Shown here in pieces: positions 60,329-64,000 of a stretch of DNA of 64,000 bases. The stretch comes from Brevibacterium permense (GTDB taxonomy: Bacteria > Actinomycetota > Actinomycetes > Actinomycetales > Brevibacteriaceae). Location of the stretch: NCBI RefSeq assembly GCF_025506275.1, contig NZ_QYCP01000080.1:1-64000 (forward strand), in the 5' to 3' direction. The notes beneath the pieces were generated by a model that worked only from the letters and a program-made list of their open reading frames with translations, was not told the origin of the DNA and did no database searches. Position numbers and translations under genes: made by a program. The first letter of the stretch is position 1; each line of letters starts with the position of its first letter.

Positions 60329-61543
60329 ATGCGACTTCCCGACATCCCCCACCGCCATCACCGTTTCGTGCGGACCACTGCTGCTCTCGGCGCCGGTGCT
60401 CTCGCGCTCGTCCGCCGCCGCGACGTCTCCGCCGAATATCAGGGCAGCCTGCGGGGCGCCACGGCGCTCGCCAACGCGGGCCTGACCTGGCTCACCGGGT
60501 CCCGGGCCTTCCTCGGCAAGGTGGGCGGATCGAGCGGCATCGACGAATTCTTCGGAGCCTTATCCACCAGAGGGAGCGGCCCCGTCCGATATGCTTCCTC
60601 TCCTGCGCACATCTCTGACGTCGGAGCACTCGACGGCGATGCCGACGCGGATACTTGGTGGGACGAACAGGCGAACGTGACGTCCCCGGCGTTCCTCAAT
60701 CTGGTCACCGCAGCTGGAGCAGGAGCGGCTGCCTGGGCGCTCTGGCCGCTGACGGAGCGGTTGGCGGAGAAGGTCGATGAGAAGCTTCCGAGCGGCGTCG
60801 GCCGTGGTCTCAATGCTGTCGTCAACGGCGGACTAGTCGCGGCGACAGCGGTCCTTATCGACAAGGTCGAGAAATGGGCCGACGACGTCGAGGAACTCAA
60901 TTATGCTCCGCTCGAGATCGAACTTCCCGCCCATATCCGCGAATCGGTCGATACGCTGTTGTCTCTGCCGCACCCGAACTCGGAGGCCAGCGCCGAGGCG
61001 GTCCGAGAGCAGTTCGCCTCCGCGAAGTTCTTCGTGTGGGTCACCTATCCCGATTCCTTGTATTCAGGCGATGAACCCGTCGTCCTAAACCCTGAACAGA
61101 TCGAACAGCTGCTCAAGGACGAGGACATCACTTCGATCGACGTCCGACCCGACGAATCGACCCCGAGCGCGGCACCGGCTCGGCATATCTACCCGGTCAC
61201 CGGAATCACCGGCGGCGGCGACGGCGGCACCGTCAGATCGGGCGACCACGCCGGCCTATCGAGCGGACGTTTGGAACTCACCCTCGACATCGTCGACGGA
61301 CGTCTCACCAGTGTGGATCTCAACGAGGTCGACGACGAACCATTCGCAGACCTGCTCTCCGCCGAGGCCCTGCGCGAATCCGTACCCGGCACCCTGCACC
61401 CGGGAAGTCTCGACGACGAAGACGGCGGATACTCCTCGAGCTTCGAGATCGCCGATGGCGATGTCGAGGATGCCGTCCGCACACTGGAGCGATGGCCGCG
61501 CCCGGACGAATACACCTTCCGCCCCGACCGAGGGCGGCCGTGA
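60329..61543 (+). CDS. Uncharacterised 404-aa protein
   Basis: Not recognised. The N-terminus (RFVRTTAALGAGALALVRR) carries a short hydrophobic segment that may anchor it; a second weak helix (LVTAAGAGAAAWALWPL) is near residue 128. The rest is acidic, with many Asp/Glu, a strand-rich C-terminal half (RLELTLDIVDGRLTSVDLNE) and a closing WPRPDEYTFRPDR. Base composition matches the neighbours, so it is not an obvious import. ATG 60329 has a GATGAAG-like site upstream. It lies between def and msrA without overlap. Confidence 0.7.
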   Translation: MRLPDIPHRHHRFVRTTAALGAGALALVRRRDVSAEYQGSLRGATALANAGLTWLTGSRAFLGKVGGSSGIDEFFGALSTRGSGPVRYASSPAHISDVGALDGDADADTWWDEQANVTSPAFLNLVTAAGAGAAAWALWPLTERLAEKVDEKLPSGVGRGLNAVVNGGLVAATAVLIDKVEKWADDVEELNYAPLEIELPAHIRESVDTLLSLPHPNSEASAEAVREQFASAKFFVWVTYPDSLYSGDEPVVLNPEQIEQLLKDEDITSIDVRPDESTPSAAPARHIYPVTGITGGGDGGTVRSGDHAGLSSGRLELTLDIVDGRLTSVDLNEVDDEPFADLLSAEALRESVPGTLHPGSLDDEDGGYSSSFEIADGDVEDAVRTLERWPRPDEYTFRPDRGRP

Positions 61544-61598
61544 CCGCTGACCGGGGGAAGCTCGGGAATAACCTGCGCGCGTCATCGTTATACGTTGC

Positions 61599-62129
61599 AT
61601 GAGCGATCTTCGTACCCTCACCCTCGGCGCTGGCTGCTTCTGGTGCCTCGACGCCGTCTACCAGCGGACCACCGGCGTGAGAGAAGTGATCTCCGGTTAC
61701 ACCGGCGGACACACCGATAACCCCGGATACCGTGAGGTCTGCTCCGGGATGACCGGCCACGCCGAAGCCCTGCAGGTGACCTTCGACGCCGACATCGTCC
61801 CCGAAGACGTCATTCTCGGCCTGTTCTTCACCGGCCACGACCCCACGAGCCTCAACCGCCAGGGCTACGACGTCGGCACCCAGTACCGGTCGGCCATGTT
61901 CTACCGCGACGAGACCGAGAAGCAGCACTTCGCCGAAGCCATCGAATCCGCGCAGACACTGTTCGACGACCCGATCGTCACCACCCTCGAACCCCTCGGC
62001 ACCTTCTATCCCGCCGAGGCGGTCCACCAGGACTTCTACACCGCGAACCCGGACAACGGCTACTGCCGTGTCATCATCGACCCGAAACTGCACAAGGCCC
62101 GCACCGCTTTCGCCGAATGGGTGAGCTGA
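61599..62129 (+). CDS. msrA: Peptide methionine-S-sulfoxide reductase
   Basis: A 176-aa enzyme repairing oxidised methionine. GAGCFWC holds nucleophile Cys13 with Cys16 close by; GYTGGHTDNPGYREVCSGMTGHAEA follows in residues 34-58, and a third cysteine (YCRVIID) could resolve the disulfide. TTATAC lies close to the start and no Shine-Dalgarno is seen, so the message may have little or no leader. The stop and the next start share TGATG. Confidence 0.93.
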   Translation: MSDLRTLTLGAGCFWCLDAVYQRTTGVREVISGYTGGHTDNPGYREVCSGMTGHAEALQVTFDADIVPEDVILGLFFTGHDPTSLNRQGYDVGTQYRSAMFYRDETEKQHFAEAIESAQTLFDDPIVTTLEPLGTFYPAEAVHQDFYTANPDNGYCRVIIDPKLHKARTAFAEWVS

Positions 62130-63010
62130 TGGGCAGCCGCAAAAAGGACAAATGCAAGAAGTCCAAACACAAGGACCGCAAACGGTCCAAAGACGCGGGC
62201 GACGCCTGTGAGGTGACGAAAGGCCGTGTCCGTGCCCACTTCCTCGACGGCAACACCGGGCCATGGGCGAAGAGCCTGGCCGCGCAGGAATCACAGAACA
62301 TCCAGGGTGCACGAGCCGAACCGTCGCCGCGGGATAGGGCAGAGACGAACTCCACCGAGGCAACCGCCGCCTCAGCGACGGACCGCACCGCAACCGTGAC
62401 GCCCACTCGCCGCGGACCCGACTACTCAGCGCCGTCATCGATCGACATCGTCGCCGATCCCGTCCTCCACGCCCTGAGCACCCGACGGTCGATCTCAAAG
62501 GTCGACCCGGAGACCCCGAACGACTCCGATCTGCTCGAGATCATCCGATCGATCTCCTCGGTCGCCGACCACAAGTCACTGCACCCCTGGCGTTTCCTCA
62601 TCATCCGCGGCAACGACAGGAACCGCCTCGGCGACGCCCTCGACGAAGCCGCCGGCGTCGTCCGCAAACCCGGCGAGACCAATACGAAGCCGCTGCGGGC
62701 CGAACTTCTGCTCGCCCTCGTCTCCTCACCGGTCGAACATGACAAGGTTCCCGAATGGGAGCAGCACGTCACCGCCGCCGGTGCCGGCCACCTGCTCGAA
62801 CTCGCCCTGTGGCAAGCCGGCTGGGGAGTCATGTGGCGCTCGGGAACCCTGACGAACACCGAACCGGTGCGCCGCCTCCACCGCCTGACCGATCACGAGC
62901 TGCTCATGGGCTGGTTCTACATCGGAGCCGTCCCCGAACGCTACCGACAGCGCCTGACCACGAGCACCCGCCCCCTGCCGAAACCCGAACAGTTCCTCGA
63001 TACCCTGTGA
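62129..63010 (+). CDS. Nitroreductase-family flavoprotein with Lys-rich N-terminus
   Basis: A 293-aa protein. From about residue 108, STRRSISKVDPETPNDSDLL and HPWRFLIIRGNDRNRL are the FMN-binding marks of the nitroreductase fold; GAGHLLELALWQAGWGVMW follows. The first 20 residues are dominated by lysine (GSRKKDKCKKSKHKDRK), and about 50 disordered residues precede the enzyme domain. Such a tail is unusual in nitroreductases and could bind nucleic acid or membrane lipid. The ATG overlaps the msrA stop (TGATG), so the two redox proteins are made together. Confidence 0.82.
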   Translation: MGSRKKDKCKKSKHKDRKRSKDAGDACEVTKGRVRAHFLDGNTGPWAKSLAAQESQNIQGARAEPSPRDRAETNSTEATAASATDRTATVTPTRRGPDYSAPSSIDIVADPVLHALSTRRSISKVDPETPNDSDLLEIIRSISSVADHKSLHPWRFLIIRGNDRNRLGDALDEAAGVVRKPGETNTKPLRAELLLALVSSPVEHDKVPEWEQHVTAAGAGHLLELALWQAGWGVMWRSGTLTNTEPVRRLHRLTDHELLMGWFYIGAVPERYRQRLTTSTRPLPKPEQFLDTL

Positions 63011-64000
63011 GCACACCCGACACCGACACTCCGGAAACGCGCCGCCTGCCCAAGGAGATCTATGTCCTCGTGGCAGCGGCCTTCATCGTTGCCCTGGGCT
63101 ACGGAATCATCGCACCCGTCCTGCCGCAGTTCGCGGCGAGCTTCGACTTCGGGGTCACCGCCGCAACCATCGTCGTCTCCTCGTTCGCGTTCTTCCGGTT
63201 CGTGTTCTCACCCTCATCCGGGCGCCTCGTCGATGCCTTCGGCGAACGCCGCATCTACATCACCGGTCTCCTCATCGTCGCCGCCTCCACCGCGGCCGTC
63301 GCCTTCGCACAGAACTACTGGCAGCTGCTGATCTTCCGCGGACTCGGCGGAATCGGCTCGACCATGTTCAGCGTCTCCGCGATGGCGCTCATCGTCCGCC
63401 TCGCCCCGATCGACGCCCGCGCGAAGGCATCGTCGACGTATGCGACCGCGTTCCTCGTCGGCAATATCGCCGGACCCGTCCTCGGCGGTGCCATGGCCGG
63501 ATGGGGAATGCGCATCCCGTTCGTCATCTACGCCGTCGGTCTGCTCATCGCCGCCGTCGTCGTCCGCGTCTTCCTCGCCTCCACCGCATCCTTCGGCTCC
63601 TCGACGAAGTCCGGACGTGCCCGGCTGGAAGCGGAGAAGGACATGGAGCAGCAGGAAGTCATGTCCTTCCGGGAAGCCTGGAAGGATTCGGCCTACCGGT
63701 CGGCGCTCATCTCCGCCTTCGTCCAAGGCTGGTCAGCGATGGGCATCCGCGTGGCCATCTACCCGCTCTTCGCCATCCAGGCCCTCAAGGCCGATACCGC
63801 CGTGGCCGGACTGGCGCTGACCATGTTCGCCATCGGCAATGCCTCTGCCGTGACTGTGGTCGGACGCTTCGCCGACACCGTCGGGCGCAAACCCTTCATC
63901 CAATGGGGTCTGTTCGTCCTCGGCGTGACCACCGCGGCGCTGGCCTTCATCGATTCGATCTGGCTGTTCTTCGCCTTCTCCATCATCGCCGGGATCGGTT
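63007..64000 (+). CDS. MFS efflux transporter (partial, cut by window end)
   Basis: An open frame of 331 codons runs off the right edge. GTG 63007 overlaps the nitroreductase stop. About nine hydrophobic segments are visible, beginning KEIYVLVAAAFIVALGYGII; the loop 2-3 motif is GRLVDAFGERRIY and helix 5 has GNIAGPVLGGAMAG, the drug:H+ antiporter-1 type marks. Coupling to msrA and the nitroreductase suggests a role in stress or toxic-compound defence. Confidence 0.85.
   Translation, partial: MSTPDTDTPETRRLPKEIYVLVAAAFIVALGYGIIAPVLPQFAASFDFGVTAATIVVSSFAFFRFVFSPSSGRLVDAFGERRIYITGLLIVAASTAAVAFAQNYWQLLIFRGLGGIGSTMFSVSAMALIVRLAPIDARAKASSTYATAFLVGNIAGPVLGGAMAGWGMRIPFVIYAVGLLIAAVVVRVFLASTASFGSSTKSGRARLEAEKDMEQQEVMSFREAWKDSAYRSALISAFVQGWSAMGIRVAIYPLFAIQALKADTAVAGLALTMFAIGNASAVTVVGRFADTVGRKPFIQWGLFVLGVTTAALAFIDSIWLFFAFSIIAGIG

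Overview
The window is high-GC chromosomal DNA of an actinobacterium. Conserved gene order, a GlxR/Crp-type regulator, actinobacterial families (DUF4177, Actinobacterial Holin-X, DUF4244) and frequent ATGA/GTGA gene overlaps all point that way. I think a Brevibacterium-like member of the Micrococcales is likely, but the species is a guess. From memory of family context, positions 106-34585 follow the same order as the Mycobacterium tuberculosis block running from Rv3683 (metallophosphoesterase) and ponA2 through crp, nth and acs, the tad pilus genes and helicase, topA and holB. The whiB4 and marP genes found there in M. tuberculosis are absent here.

Layout. 1-6150: metallophosphoesterase, bifunctional penicillin-binding protein with a glycine-rich tail, DUF4177, RidA, a catalytically degraded Nudix protein and a metallo-beta-lactamase-fold hydrolase. 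6451-13636: glxR, nth, CoA-type Nudix hydrolase, a drug-type ABC exporter whose permease is frameshifted, a Holin-X protein and acetyl-CoA synthetase. 13973-24178: a large low-complexity membrane protein, then the tad (Flp pilus) operon interrupted by a GNAT gene, and the DEAH helicase that usually accompanies it. 24213-35743: methyltransferase, topA, two small enzymes, a membrane-anchored thymidylate kinase fusion, holB and an M20 peptidase.

35952-38138 holds tRNA-Thr(CGU) and a 2.06-kb insert bounded by a perfect 29-bp direct repeat of the tRNA 3' end. The insert looks like a minimal tRNA-targeted genomic island: it has no integrase, and carries a 48-aa ORF, one SRPBCC gene and two VOC genes. 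38172-42620 is a small-molecule catabolic cluster (cupin/AllA-like, DUF2848, MHS transporter, GntR regulator, nitrilase) with a clear operator inside a divergent promoter. 43457-46844 is a fadA-fadB beta-oxidation pair, followed by a quinone-oxidoreductase-like gene whose Shine-Dalgarno lies in a hairpin.

47923-59545 holds a leucine-degradation set: TetR regulator, accD1, accA1, acyl-CoA dehydrogenase, and, after an unrelated 4.5-kb block (cardiolipin synthase, HAD phosphatase, ArsR/SRPBCC pair, histidine phosphatase), the MaoC hydratase and CitE-like lyase that would finish the pathway. The right end carries def, an unknown protein, msrA translationally coupled to a nitroreductase, and the start of an MFS exporter cut by the window edge.

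No CRISPR array, rRNA operon, replication origin or insertion-sequence transposase is visible. Many intergenic gaps hold long near-loopless palindromes that probably act as terminators. Several genes have a -10-like hexamer about 6-8 nt before the start codon, suggesting leaderless transcripts. The strongest candidates for something undescribed are the integrase-less tRNA island, the hairpin-masked ribosome site at 46868-46933, and the MHS/DUF2848/nitrilase catabolic cluster.
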